Positions 1 through 10,809 are shown, counted from the first letter of the stretch. The stretch: DNA of 64,000 nucleotides from Henricia sp. BOLD:AAB3569 (GCA_037783545.1 JBBELK010000308.1:3038001-3102000), one strand, 5' to 3'. A program made the numbers and translations. Notes: generated from the sequence alone by a model not told the origin.

Positions 1-74
1 TATAAAGCAAATAAATCCTGTGCTAAGCAAATTTTTGTGCTTATATAGCAGCGCCATGAAATTGGCCCCTGGTT
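1..74. repeat. right end of a MITE (GGGGCCAATTTCATGG family), cut by window edge
   Basis: The segment ends with a word complementary to the terminus of fuller copies at 3082-3359 and 24421-24700 (CCATGAAATTGGCCCC-type end). Only the right part is inside the window. I see no coding potential in it. Confidence 0.5.
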
Positions 75-375
75 TTGTTTACAGCGCCGACTTCATCTCT
101 CATTCAGTCTATTTGTTAACAAAAAAATTAATTAAAACATTAAACGAGCGACATACAAATAACTGATTCTTTAAATATTAAACATCTTTCATCTCGGTAC
201 AGTGGCTCCGCGTGGCATTAACATCCGATCGAATTTAATGCGTTCCACCTGCCTGCGCCTGACGTGTCATTTGCTACATCGCCCTGAACTTTTGCAGTTT
301 TGTAACCGTTTGATTTTGCAAAATTGTAATCTCTTTAGCACGCCCCTTTAATCACGGCCCTTTAATCCTAAGTTG

Positions 376-383
376 TGACGTCA
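376..383. promoter_or_regulatory. CRE palindrome in the LIN7 proximal promoter
   Basis: A perfect TGACGTCA palindrome (the CREB/ATF site consensus) lies 16 bases upstream of the LIN7 ATG at 399. No TATA box is evident nearby. A role in LIN7 transcription is inferred from position; the site could equally lie in the 5' UTR. Positions 75-375 show no other recognisable feature. Confidence 0.4.
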
Positions 384-398
384 CTCACTGCAATCAAG

Positions 399-432
399 AT
401 GGCGGCAACTGCGGAACTGACCTTGGAAAGAG
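399..432 (+). CDS. LIN7: LIN7 coding exon 1
   Basis: The exon starts at ATG ([11 protein letters not shown]) and ends one base into a codon, followed by GTAAAA. Short N-terminal exons with a TLER/TLDR-like motif precede the L27 domain in this family. Confidence 0.85.
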
Positions 433-3400
433 GTAAAAACATTCATAATTTTCATGCCTTTCTGAAATGATTTTTGTCCTTTTCTGTAGAAGATGTCGAT
501 ACAACATCAGCACACTTCAACTGTTTTTCTTTGTAAAGATTTTTGTTGTGGGAAAGCAAATAAATTGGCCATTTTAGGGATTGATCTCCCTCTCCCCTTC
601 CGTTCATGACTTTCGAGATGCGAGACGAAAGTGTCAACAGTCAACTCGACCGCTGGACCAGCTCGACCGTTGACCAACTCGACTTCAAAGTTCAGTCAAC
701 TCGACCGTTTGCCAACTCGACTCGAACCAACTCGACCGTTGTGCGTACCACTCTTTCTGATCTTGTAGCGTGCAATATTGTGTCAAGCGAAAAATCACAC
801 TGTCACTGTGTTGTATCGGTCTGGAAAGAAAAGGGAAAAAAAGAAAAAAAAACGTTCGCCGTGGCAGGCGAATCCCAAATGCGAATCATGCAAAAACGAA
901 ATTCAGCTTGCGCAAAGATTAGCGGTTTTGTCAATGATTCACCTTCGGCTTCGCTTTGCTTTTGCAAACTGCCACTTTTACCTCAACCATGTCAACTGAC
1001 GAGTTGACTAGCTATTCCTGTTGAATGCACAATGTTCTGTACAATGGTTGAGTTGACTTCTCTGGTTGAACGCACAACGGCATACCTGCCAACATTGCGG
1101 CAGTCTGTGAAAGTCGGACCCTCCGGATCTTCCGGATCTTTGTTAAAAATTGATATTTAACGAACAGAAAGACCTAGTTTGACTTCTAAATACGCTTACA
1201 TACCTTTTACCACCATGTATTGCACCAATTTGTAATCATACACCGCATCGACTATCCACAAAGTAAAATTTTCGAAGAAATAGGCGTAGGAAGTGCAGGA
1301 CACTAAGAAAAAAGAAATTGGTTTTTTTCTACGCCGGATCTTTAAAAATAGGGCCTGTACATGGCGATAAAAGGTATGGAAGCGTATTAAGAAGTCAAAC
1401 TAGGCACTTTCTGTTCATTAAATAGCCATTTTTGAAAAAGATCCGGAAGATCTGGAAGGATCCGGAGGGTCCGTTTTTCACCCACACCCCAACATTGCCG
1501 AGTGAAAAGAAATTGGACTGTAGTGAAACTTGCAACGGCCGAGTTGGTACAAAGGTCAAGTTGACCCAGTACTGCACCTGTTTTTATGTACACAGCACAT
1601 GCGGCGCGTGCGGGGAGTCAAGTTCCGATTGTTCCGATTTTCAACACTTAAAGGAGCGTGACCAGAGTTTCTGGAAAATAGTTTTCGATGTAACTTACCA
1701 ATATTATCAAGTAACTCCCATACACACCTCCCATGTCCCAAAAACCCGAAAACATTCGCAATTTCCAGTAAAAAATTGAACCAAACTATCGAGTATGCTT
1801 TCAGCGGAAAAACGTTGATACTGGAAAATTAGTTTACAAATAATCGGTGGATTTTCGACGATATCCTCGGAAATATGCGGCCTAGAAGCGCGGGAGTTTC
1901 AGTTTCGTAATCAGAAAAATATAACGGATGTTATGATATAAAAATCTCATGACCCATAAGGTAAGTCCCGGGGAGTTATGGGTAAAAAAAAGTGATCTGG
2001 TCACACTCCTTTAACACTTATAAATCGGAACAAATACGATAAAATCAGACTACATGTAGTTGGCAGGAATATGCTGGTCCAACGGTCGAGCTGGTACAAT
2101 AGTCAAGTTGACCTGCACCCAAAAATAAACTTACGGTTTTCTTGCCAAAACTCGGATTTGGGTTGCCGATCCAGCCACGTCCGCCCAGTTGCTCAAAACC
2201 AGCCTGCAAAATCTGCTTCCCATCGAGTTAGAAGAACAGTTAAAGCAGCACATGTAGAAAAACGGCACTCGACATACAAATTAACACGACTCTGTTTCAG
2301 CAACTCACTAACAATCACATCTGCTCAGTCTGCAAAGCAAGTGTGCTCTGACACGCTTCACTAGTAAAGGCCTTCTTTACCTACATTCCTTTCCTTTAAT
2401 ACAAAAATAGCTACTAGCCCAGCATAAATTCCTACATGTAAGCAGCACACTACCTTGCAACAATATGACATTAGTGGAATGCAGTTGCCCAGATTTCTAT
2501 GACCAAAGATACAAACAGTAGCAAATGTACCTGTATGGTGACAAAACATTCCATGGTCCCAGTAGAGAGCTTAATAAATATTCATGAAAAAGTTTAGTCC
2601 CCAAGGAGAATTCTGGCAATTACTGATATACCATGGAGGATCCTTCCTCCATGGTGATACCTGATAGGCCTAATCATCCCAAAGAAAAATATCAATCAAC
2701 TTCTCAAATCCTATTTTCCCCCCTCGCATTTAAGAACTAAAAAGTCTCTTTCTAAAAAACAGCAAATTTGTTTGTTGCTGAGGAATAACGGTTATTCCTA
2801 TTTTTCAAAGCTGTTGAGCAATTGTCATCGAAAATTGTCATCGAAAACCAGGGTCTCAGTGCTTTCTTTTGTGATAAAATTTGCAAATGATAAGACGCGC
2901 GACATACAGTAATACAATGAGCTCAATATCTGAAACAAGGCTGCCAGTGTTAATTTGAACTACTGGTATGTCAATTGGTGCCATCAAATATTAACCAGTT
3001 GACGCCGGGATTAATTGTGGCCAAAAACAAATTATACAAATTTTTTGAAAAGGCAAATGTGATTGGCCAAAAGTTAAGACCAGGGGCTAATTTCATGGCA
3101 CTGCTTAAGCGCTAGCTGAAAACGTGTGCTTACTGTAGCAGAAAAGTTGTGCTAACTTTAAGGCTATTTCACGGCCGGGGCATGCCTAAGCATGCGTGTG
3201 CTTGGAAACGGGCATTGTTGCGTCACGAGTGTTTAGCAAATTTTGCCTCTGAAGCTAGCAAACGTTTGGCAGCGCTTAAGGTTACGGTCTCCATGAAATA
3301 GCTGGAGCCTCCGTTAGCACAAAATCAGCTGCTAAACAGCTCCATGAAATTGGCCCCAGGTCAAGCACCACAAATACTGACTCTTGAGAGTCATTTCTAG

Positions 3401-6400
3401 ATTCATTGTATGAATCTTCTCACCAAAAGATCGTACTTTGCAACATTCAGAGTCAACCGCCCCATATATTGCCAGAGCGTGTTTACACGTCATCCGAGTG
3501 GTTAACCCGTCCATGTCAGTGTGTAAAATCACCTAGATTATCATATAATTCTTCAAGGAAAACCAATCTTAAAACTTCCTGTCTGCACCATTGAGATAAC
3601 ACTGTGTGTCTATACATTTGAGAGCCCATCCTCACTGACATGTTATATCCCCAGGATTACCCTGTACAGCCGGACCTCGATAATATGAGCACCGTTAATA
3701 AATAATTTTGCTTTCAACAAGGAAAACGTCAGGTCCCAATTCTTTGTTCTTCATTCCTGATAATTCAAGGTTCCTGTTATAACAAGGTAATCCACAAAGT
3801 CTCAAGGACCGTCTTATTAATGAGATTTGACTGAAAGCGTATCTTGTCAAGGTTGCCGTTTTAAAATTACGAGTCAAAAGTAGAAGGGAGAGCCTTGCGA
3901 TTGTGTGTTAATAAAGTAGTCTGCGATTTTGACATTCTGTTGCTTGTTCAACAATGCTGACCACGTACAATTTCTCGTGTTTTGCAGATGTCTCTCGGGC
4001 CGTCGAGTTGCTGAAGCAACTTCAACAGAGTGAGTATAAAGTTTAGCCCAACTATCATTTCACAGTAAACTTTAAAAAGACAGATTACGTGATTGGAGAA
4101 CTTTTAAAAACAGGAACAACAGCGTTACATAACTAAAGAATAATGTTGATAAACTGCCTTGTAGAAATTATTGCAGGCACATAGATGCAGTAATACTTCA
4201 GAAAACCTGAAAAATCCATGTATGTTTTTGTGTTGAATGAATGGGAAAAAACTGTCTGCAGACGATTTAAACAAAGCATCTTCAGTTGGCAATTTCTTCC
4301 ACAAGGTAACATTTTACACATGAAAAACAAATCATGTGGTGTTTGTTACCATTGCTATGAACACTTTTAATCTGGTTTTTCTTGTCAACTCATGAAGTAA
4401 AATTTTGGGTAACTACAAATGATGTATTGAGGCTTTAAAATATATTGTTTTATTTCAGATCGGGACATCCCATCCCAGAAACTCGTCGCTCTACAGAAAG
4501 TTCTTGAAAGCGAATTCTTCACAGCGGTCAGGGAAGTGTATGAACATGTGTATGAGACTGTGGATATACAGGGTGATCCAGAGATCAGGGCCAATGCTAC
4601 GGCAAAGGTGAGGGTGGATTTTAACCCTAACTCCCTAGAGTGTGTGAACATTTGTATTGATTTTGGAGGATTGAGGAGTATAACGAGGGGACGTTTATAA
4701 AGTACGTATGCACGTAGGGGGAGGTGGTAGTAGTGGCTGTGTATGCATGAAATCCCAGAACTGCGATTCCCAATCACAGAGGTTGCGTTCGGGTGTGTAC
4801 TCGTGTTAACATAAGTAGTACTCCTGCGCGCAATTGGCAAGAATATTGGCACTCGGGTCAGTGAGAGTATGCTCTCGCTACTCCCCGACAAATGGGGAGT
4901 GTACCAACTTTTGTTTTAAAAATGGAATCATGATTCCTAAGTGGATTTTGAATAAATTCTAACAATTTTGGAGTCGGCCAAGCGCTTTCAACCATTTACC
5001 GTAATTTTCGGAATATAAGCCGCGGCTTATACGTTGATTTTGCCAAAAAAAAAGTTCCCGGCGGCTTATAAACCGGGCGGTTTATACGCCGAGCTCTAAA
5101 GATAAAAATGATATGCTCATATACATTATGTAATGTAGTTCCTGAAATAATTCTATCAATCTTTTATGGGAATTTTTTATTGTCAAAAAACGATGTTGAA
5201 GGCCGTCGCACGCGCAAGAAAAGGTGTGCAATTTTTCCAGGTGCAGAGTGTACCGATCTTCGTTGTGACCCATACATCGATGTGACACTGCACAAGCGCA
5301 GGCAACCAGTTCGCCATCGGACCATGCCATCGGTCGTGAGTACTCGTCCAACGCCAAACAAATCGTTTGGTGCGTCTGTTCCTTCCGTGTTTTCTTAAAT
5401 TCTTTACTTTTAGTTGGCGTTGTTTTAAAATCCAAATAGTTATGTGTTTGTCATTGTCTGTGGAAATGTGCGTTTTAGATGGAAAATCATTACAAGTAAT
5501 TTTAATTAACGATGTTTTTCCATCGATGTACAGTCACTATATGCTTTGCCCAACTTGAGCCCCTTCGCCCAAAAGCCATTTCGCCCAAGCGGCATACGTG
5601 TACGTACGTCCGCAGGCTAGGCAGGCAAACGGTCCCCTATTTTAATATTATCAGTATCTCGCGCGCGGTGGCGAGGTCAAAGGTAAATTCGGAACACGAC
5701 GCCGCCATAGTTCATTCACCGCCATTGATACAATGGGGGTGAATGAACTATAGCGGCGTCGTGCACAAAAATATGGGGCGGACGCAAATGCGAGAAATCA
5801 TCGGGAATACCGGTATACCATGTTTCTTCCTCCATGGGTATACCAAGCAAAAGACGATAGACTAGCGATCTATGTAGCATTCTTTTTCCGCTGAATTACA
5901 AATATTAATACATATATCAATCACCCAATCCCCATGAAGCCCCTTTATGTCAGTTGCAATCTTCTTTTCAAGTAATTTTGAATGATGTATAGTGAATTCG
6001 GAAAAAAAGAAGGCATCTGTAGCGTTTGCACCGCTCAATTGAGACGCCCTTTGATGACCATCGGCTTCAGGTTTTTTGCCGCTGGCCGTGCAGGCAAGAA
6101 CCACCGTGAAGCTGGTTTTCTTTTTGCAAAAATGGAGAGGCCCCATGAACCGTCCAATTATTGTTGCAGCTTCGGTCTAAACCCCCGTCCGTCTGGTCTA
6201 GTACAATGTCTAATTCTTTGTCACTGTCCTTTGCGTTTTTAGTTTAATCGTGATGGACCCAAACGCATGACAAATGCAATGTAGTGGCAGTACAATACGG
6301 AAGCAATCAAACATAAAACGTTTCAGTTGGCATATTTTATTTTGGCCGGTGAGATCAAAATCGCCAAGTCACCATGTGCATTGAAAATAGCCAATCGCGG

Positions 6401-9400
6401 TGCGCGTAATGGAAAGACTCGGCCGGCTATTATCGTACATGCATAGCATATGCGTCGGGCCCGGGCGAAAGCAGTGTACAATTTGTACACGTGGGCTGCG
6501 TTCCACAAACGTTTAACAATGTGCGTGTATTTGGAACGAAGCCCTGCTTTCACTTACCGTGTTTGTGCATTGCCTACCGGCCTGGTGCATGCACTGCCGT
6601 GCGGCCGCCGTCGGAGAATCCAGCGAATATCTTGATGGCTTGCGGCCTTCATCATCGTTGTCTTCTACTCTCCTTTATTTTTTGGAGATTTCTTATTAGG
6701 CCTATGCACATTCCAAGGCATTTTAAAAATATGTCAAGTTACATGTACCTTATCTATTTACAAAACAAACTGAAACAAGATTAGCCTACTTTGAGTTTGA
6801 GTGCATTAATTGCACCTTGCTATAACTTATTATAAACATGTAACGCCTTTTCCGATAAAGCCACTTCTTGATTTCAATAAAGTTTTCTCTTGAGTGTGCC
6901 GTCATCAAAACAGCCTGGACCACAAAGCTCTCTTTGAGGCGACATGCCGCGCCGACAGAGAGTGTGACTACTGCAGTGCGTGGTCGCGCGCACATGGCCC
7001 GCTGTGAGGCACTTTAATACGGCGGCAGTTCTTAGTGATCGATCTGTGGCCGACAAAATGGTGCGGCTAATAAGCCGGGCGGCTTATACGCCGACGGTGA
7101 ATCTTGTTTCTGGAATTTTCGGGCGTCGCGGCTTATACCCCGGGCGGCTTATATTCCGAAAATTACGGTATGTGAATTTATGTTGTGTCCGCAGGCAACA
7201 GTAGCGGCATTTGCGGCAAGCGAGGGTCACGCCCACCCACGCGTAGTGGAACTGCCCAAAACGGACGAGGGGCTCGGCTTCAACGTGATGGGCGGCCGCG
7301 AGCAGAACTCCCCCATCTACATCTCACGGATCATCCCGGGAGGCGTGGCCGACCGACACAGGGGGCTGAAGAGAGGCGACCAGTTGCTGTCCGTCAACGG
7401 CATTGTAAGATTCTGACCTTAGATATAACCGTAAAAAAAACTGGCAACTATAAACGGGTGGCCACTGTATAAAGGTTGCATTAGCATTACACACATGGCA
7501 TTTGGGACCAAAGACGGGTGACCACTATAAACAGGTGGCCTCTTTATAAAGGTTGCATTAGCATTATACACATGGCATTTGGGACCAAAGACGGGTGGCC
7601 ACTATGAACAGGTGGCCTCTTTATAAAGGTTGCATTAGCATTATACACATGGCATTTGGGACCAAAGATGGGTGGCCACTATGAACAGGTGGCCCCTTTA
7701 TAAAGGTTGCATTAGCATTATACACATGGCATTTGGGACCAGAGATGGGTGGCCACTATAAACAGGTGGCCCCTTTATAAAGGTTGCATTAGCATTATAC
7801 ACATGGCATTCGGGACCAAAGATGGGTGGCCACTATAAACAGGTGGCCCCTTTATAAAGGTTGCATTAGCATTATACACATGGCATTTGGGACCAAAGAT
7901 GGGTGGCCACTATGAAGAGGTGGCCTCTTTATAAAGGTTACATTAGCATTATACACATGGCATTTGGGACCAAAGATGGGTGGCCACTATGAACAGGTGG
8001 CCCCTTTTTAAAGGTTGCATTAGCATTATACACATGGCATAATTTTGGGACCAGAGATGGGTGGCCACTATAAACAGGTGGCCCCTTTATAAAGGTTGCA
8101 TTAGCATTATACACATGGCATTTGGGACCAAAGATGGGTGGCCACTATAAACAGGTGGCTCCTTTATAAAGGTTGCATTAGCATTATACACATGGCATTT
8201 GGGACCAGAGATGGGTGGCCACTATAAACAGGTGGCCTCTTTATAAAGGTTGCATTAGCATTATACACATGGCATTTGGGACCAAAGATGGGTGGCCACT
8301 ATAAACAGGTGGCCTCTTTATAAAGGTTGCATTAGCATTATACACATGGCATTTGGGACCAAAGACGGGTGGCCACTATAAACAGGTGGCCTCTTTAAAA
8401 AGGTTGCATTAGCATTACACACATGGCATTTGGGACCAAAGACGGGTGGCCACTATACACAGGTGGCCTCTTTATAAAGGTTGCATTAGCATTATACACA
8501 GGGCATTTTGGACCAAATATGGGTGTCCACTATAAACAGGTGGCCTCTTTATCCAATGGCCACTATAGACAAGTTTGACTGTATTTAGAGTTGGGTCTTG
8601 CCATAAAAATGACATTTTGATGCATTTGTTAAGAATAGCTTTCCAAAGGCCAAGTTAGTTTTTTAAATTTTATTTTAATTCATGCCAGGAGTGATTACAT
8701 AAAATATTCCTTAAACAAATCCGCAGAAAGATGGTTTGAAGGCAATTTTAATAATACTTGGCAAATAGAATGAGTCGGGTGTAACGGGACACTAAAATTT
8801 CACTTCTGGACCCCAAATTTATAGAACTACACGTACCTGTTAACAAGAATTTAAAGAATAGTTACCCGTTTGTGCATTACAGCCAACGTGTCAAAGCGAG
8901 ATCGTTCTGATAATTCCCTAATGGCAGCGATACTTACGGCAACAGTGCTTTGGTACTTTGTTGATAAAACACTAAAAACATGAATACCACCTTGTGTTTT
9001 TCCCCCCGACAGTCAGTAGAAGGTGAACAGCACGAGAAAGCCGTGGAACTTCTAAAATCGGCCACGGACCGAGTCAAACTGGTAGTACGATACACCCCCA
9101 AAGTCCTGGAAGAAATGGAGGCAAGGTTTGACCGACAGAGGGCGGCGCGGCGACACATCACCCCGATGAACCCTGATAGGTAAGAAAATAATAAAAGGAA
9201 TTTTTGACATCTTAACTCTCAAGAGTAGGCTTGGGTGATTCTATGCTGGAATCACGAATCGGTTCCACTTTAGAAATCGGAATCGCATAGCTGCCAACTT
9301 CCCGTGTTTTGTAGAAGAAACCTGGAAAATAGGTTGACCTCCCGACTTCAGACACATTAATTGACAATCCAGGAGGGTTTTTATCTGTAATGGGAGTCTC

Positions 9401-10242
9401 GCGATAGGTAATTTTCCAGGAATTTGTTTTGCAAAATACGGGAGGGTTGGCAGCTCTAGAATCGCGATTCCAGATTTTTTAGTAACCGATTCCCAGTAGG
9501 AATTGATTTCCTTTCATCTAGATTCGATTCCCAGTGATAGCATGCCGATTCCAGAATTTATCTAGCAATTCCGAAGCCAAAACACTCGACTTCTGCATAA
9601 GTATTCAGCCTCTGATAATTTCCACATTATTAGGAACGCGAGTGTGGCACATGCTGGCGAAATGTAATGGACATTTAGTGCCGCTCCGTGCCATTAATTG
9701 GGTTGTCGTCTGAACAATATGTAGTATCGTCAATGTACGCTCACTTATACATGCTAAATGTAGTTAATGTTTTCTTGTGAAAAATGGAATCGCGATTCTT
9801 TTTTGGAATCGGAATCGACTCAAAAAATGCCGGAGTCGCCCAATCCTAGTTTCTAGCAGGGTTGTAGTCGAGTCCATCACAAATCCTCCCAAGCCTTCAC
9901 AAGTCCACCACAAGTCCCTGGGTCTTATTTCAAGTCACAAGCTATTCAAATGAACTCCAACAAAGGCATTCTTTTGTGCGTGTCCATCCTTTGCTTCTTG
10001 TTACTGGACTTGTGACGGACGGACTTATGCGGGACTTGTCACGGACTTGTGATTGACTCGACTACAACCCTGGTTTCTAGTGGTGTAATTGCTTGCAAAT
10101 AGTGTGTGAACGTGTATTTTGTGACCAAAAATTCAGACGCCCCCACTTTCACGTCAAGTTGAAAGAGTGTCTTATTTAAGGGTTAAATCCATTTGAATCA
10201 GTAATTCTGCTTTTTTTTCATCTTCCGTTTTGCAGTGTTTAA
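399..10242 (+). CDS. LIN7: LIN7 (Veli/MALS) L27-PDZ scaffold protein, six coding exons
   Basis: Inferred coding exons are 399-432, 3988-4029, 4459-4607, 7195-7404, 9013-9179 and 10236-10242. All junctions are GT-AG and the phases agree, giving about 202 residues; family members are usually about 195-235. Residues about 12-70 form the L27 domain, which in this family pairs with CASK/LIN2 and MPP scaffolds. Residues about 88-175 form the PDZ domain, with the carboxylate-binding loop GLGF in exon 4 and the [19 protein letters not shown] stretch in exon 5. LIN7 proteins hold receptors and channels at junctions and synapses through LIN2/LIN7/LIN10-type complexes. The ATG context is GC-rich and a CRE lies just upstream. 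The C-terminus is uncertain: exon 5 either runs into TAA at 9181-9183 (ending in Arg, 201 residues) or splices at AG|GTAAGA to a tiny last coding exon ending Ser-Val. The identification is firm. Which LIN7 paralogue it matches best (A, B or C) cannot be decided, as invertebrates usually have one. Confidence 0.93.
433..1080. repeat. LIN7 intron 1 start, with CAACTCGACCG-rich repeat
   Basis: Positions about 628-760 and 1000-1080 contain repeated CAACTCGACCG / GGTTGAGTTGAC words. The same word set recurs at about 2080-2115 and 46500-46730. It looks like an old interspersed repeat; no gene is seen. Confidence 0.4.
1099..1489. mobile_element. roughly 390-bp TIR element with 9-bp target duplication
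   Basis: Ends are GGCAGTCTGTG and CACCCACACCC, and CGGACCCTCCGGATC lies near both ends in inverted orientation. The flanking 9-bp word CAACATTGC is repeated on both sides. A second copy at 49133-49537 has the same termini and its own 9-bp duplication. A 9-bp duplication is typical of Mutator-like elements; no transposase is encoded. Confidence 0.7.
1648..2014. mobile_element. TTAAAGGAGCGTG-family element nested in a MITE
   Basis: The termini TTAAAGGAGCGTGACCAG and its complement near CACTCCTTTAA are shared with copies at 23103-23946, 43412-43784 and 52719-53570. Shorter remnants lie at about 37525-37730 and 47473-47770. The TTAA at both edges may be the target duplication. No coding region is seen. 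Confidence 0.65.
2074..3081. other. LIN7 intron 1, no gene seen
   Basis: I see no conserved reading frame or clear repeat boundary here, apart from a short CAACTCGACC-type fragment near 2080-2115. Confidence 0.4.
3082..3359. mobile_element. MITE with GGGGCYAATTTCATGG termini
   Basis: Imperfect inverted ends of about 25 bp flank about 278 bp. The same termini bound 24421-24700 and the fragment at 1-74. Internal segments such as CAGCTAGCGCTTAA are shared between copies in inverted orientation. It is non-coding. Confidence 0.65.
3664..3850. repeat. pogo/Tc1-like MITE fragment (CCTCGATAAT end)
   Basis: TACAGCCGGACCTCGATAAT and downstream sequence (TTCCTGTTATAACAAGGTAAT) recur at about 16604-16735 and 19182-19345. 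The ends resemble pogo/Tigger termini (CAGTCGAACCTCGAT-like). Only one end is recognisable. Confidence 0.45.
3988..4029 (+). CDS. LIN7: LIN7 coding exon 2 (start of L27)
   Basis: It is preceded by TTTTGCAG and followed by GTGAGT. It encodes [14 protein letters not shown], matching the family pattern DVxRAxELLExLQ. Entry and exit phases both fit neighbouring exons. Confidence 0.87.
4080..4440. repeat. dispersed repeat in LIN7 intron 2
   Basis: The block from the GTTGATAAACTGCC region through the CAGTTGGCAATTTCTTCCAC word to the TGTTTGTTACCATT word recurs at about 55195-55500 in the same orientation and at about 26545-26742 inverted. Class unknown; no open reading frame is retained among copies. 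Confidence 0.55.
4459..4607 (+). CDS. LIN7: LIN7 coding exon 3 (rest of L27)
   Basis: It is preceded by TTATTTCAG and followed by GTGAGG. It encodes the second half of the L27 domain ([20 protein letters not shown] and onward) and ends exactly at a codon boundary in RANATAK, as expected before [10 protein letters not shown] in the next exon. Confidence 0.93.
4999..7168. mobile_element. 2.17-kb pogo/Tc1-like DNA transposon in LIN7 intron 3
   Basis: Both ends carry CCGTAATTTTCGGAATATAA in inverted orientation, immediately flanked by TA, the target site of Tc1/mariner/pogo elements. Subterminal GCGGCTTATA repeats occur at both ends. Internally I find no intact transposase; short frames lack a DDE pattern I can recognise. 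An inner hairpin lies at about 5690-5765. The element ends 26 bases before LIN7 exon 4. Confidence 0.8.
7195..7404 (+). CDS. LIN7: LIN7 coding exon 4 (PDZ, first part)
   Basis: It is preceded by GTCCGCAG and followed by GTAAGA, with 70 in-frame codons. It includes [28 protein letters not shown] with the GLGF ligand loop, and [17 protein letters not shown], all hallmarks of LIN7. The acceptor lies only 26 bases after the end of a transposon (4999-7168). Confidence 0.95.
7410..8560. repeat. minisatellite of about 77 bp (about 14 copies) in LIN7 intron 4
   Basis: A unit of about 77 bp containing GGGTGGCCACTATAAACAGG and GCATTAGCATTATACACATG repeats head to tail with few substitutions. Copy spacing is steady at 77-78 bp, with one 4-bp insertion near 8040. 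It ends with a degenerate half unit near 8520-8560. It is non-coding. Confidence 0.9.
8561..9012. other. LIN7 intron 4, nothing recognised
   Basis: AT-rich intronic sequence without repeats or reading frames that I can support. Confidence 0.4.
9013..9179 (+). CDS. LIN7: LIN7 coding exon 5 (PDZ, second part)
   Basis: It is preceded by CCCCGACAG. It encodes [17 protein letters not shown] and [19 protein letters not shown], then a basic tail ending MNPD. At the 3' end the sequence AG|GTAAGA is both a strong donor and, if unspliced, an Arg codon followed by TAA (stop at 9181-9183). Confidence 0.92.
9220..9850. repeat. repeat rich in AATCGCGATTCC words, LIN7 last intron
   Basis: Repeated GAATCG / CGATTCC words (about 9240-9600 and 9785-9845) in both orientations suggest a degraded foldback element. 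The ends are similar (CTTGGGTGATTCTATGC near 9230 and CGCCCAATCCTAG near 9838). It is non-coding. Confidence 0.4.
9857..10072. mobile_element. 216-bp hAT-type MITE
   Basis: Inverted termini CAGGGTTGTAGTCGAGTC enclose CAAGTC-rich DNA. The 8-bp flank GTTTCTAG is repeated exactly on both sides (9849-9856 and 10073-10080), as in hAT insertions. It lies in the last LIN7 intron. Confidence 0.8.
10236..10242 (+). CDS. LIN7: possible LIN7 last coding exon (Ser-Val-stop)
   Basis: A long pyrimidine tract and TTTTGCAG end at 10235. Joining 9179 to 10236 keeps phase and gives Ser, Val and a stop at 10240-10242, followed by a 3' UTR with AATAAA at 10334. The alternative is that translation stops in exon 5 and this is not used for coding. 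Both forms may occur. Confidence 0.5.
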
Positions 10243-10333
10243 ATGATTTCGTCTACTTGCAAGTTCTATCAACGCACTGTCAACTTCTGCCGTCTCAATA
10301 ATGTATAAATGGACTTTAACACTTGTAGATTGG

Positions 10334-10339
10334 AATAAA
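10334..10339 (+). terminator. candidate LIN7 poly(A) signal
   Basis: An AATAAA hexamer lies about 92 bases after the inferred stop in the last exon. An exact cleavage site cannot be read. It is the first canonical hexamer downstream of that stop. Confidence 0.5.
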
Positions 10340-10680
10340 TTTATATGTGAGTTATTAGTACATGTATTTCATAGTATTGTGCTGCCTACTACAATGATAT
10401 AATGTCTGTTTTAATAGTATTCCCGTGTATAAGGGCCTACAAAGTGTACACAAAATATCCGGTTAGTGTTCTTAATGTGTTAAATATAAAGTATTCCCAT
10501 TTTAATGTGTAAATTACTGAGGTGAAGTGATGACGTTCTGCCCATACAGGGTGGTTAAAAAAAAAAATTTACCCAAATTATAAGTGATTTTTCACCCACT
10601 TCCTGTAATTTCAGAGAATTTGTTTTTACCCAGTTTTGATGAGTTTAGCACTATTCCTGATTTGTTTTTATTGATTTAGC

Positions 10681-10809
10681 TTAAAGGCAAGGCTCGTCGG
10701 CAATGCGCGCCTGCCAAATTCATGCCACGAAATACGCAGCTTTGTACCTTTGCAATGGAGCTGCGTATTTCGTGGCACGAATGCAATCCTGACGAGCCTG
10801 TGCCTTTTA
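10681..10809. mobile_element. TTAAAGGCACAGGCTCGTCA hairpin MITE, copy 1
   Basis: A near-palindromic element of about 130 bp with termini TTAAAGGCAAGGCTCGTC and complementary GACGAGCCTGTGCCTT, and a GGAGCTGCGTATTTCGTGGC core. The same family occurs at 12272, 17417, 50302, 51990 and 52544. Confidence 0.75.

Larger units (their letters stand above)
1081..2073. mobile_element. CATACCTGCC-family MITE broken by two nested insertions
   Basis: Compared with intact copies at 19497-19738 and 42390-42601, this copy starts with CATACCTGCCAACATTGC and ends with GTTGGCAGGAATATG. It is interrupted by one element at 1099-1489 and another at 1648-2014. The three pieces together reconstruct the usual roughly 220-240 bp element. 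The target duplication is not clear for this copy. Confidence 0.7.

Noticed and set aside
4385..4891. 168-codon frame on minus
   Set aside because: It runs antisense through LIN7 exon 3 and has no recognisable motif; it is a shadow of that exon.
5082..7056. Search for a transposase in the 2.17-kb pogo/Tc1-like element
   Set aside because: Several short frames exist on both strands, but none shows a DDE/DDD pattern or helix-turn-helix that I can recognise; treated as non-autonomous.
7410..8560. Regular repeats considered as a CRISPR array
   Set aside because: Units are contiguous without unique spacers, and the context is an intron of an animal gene.
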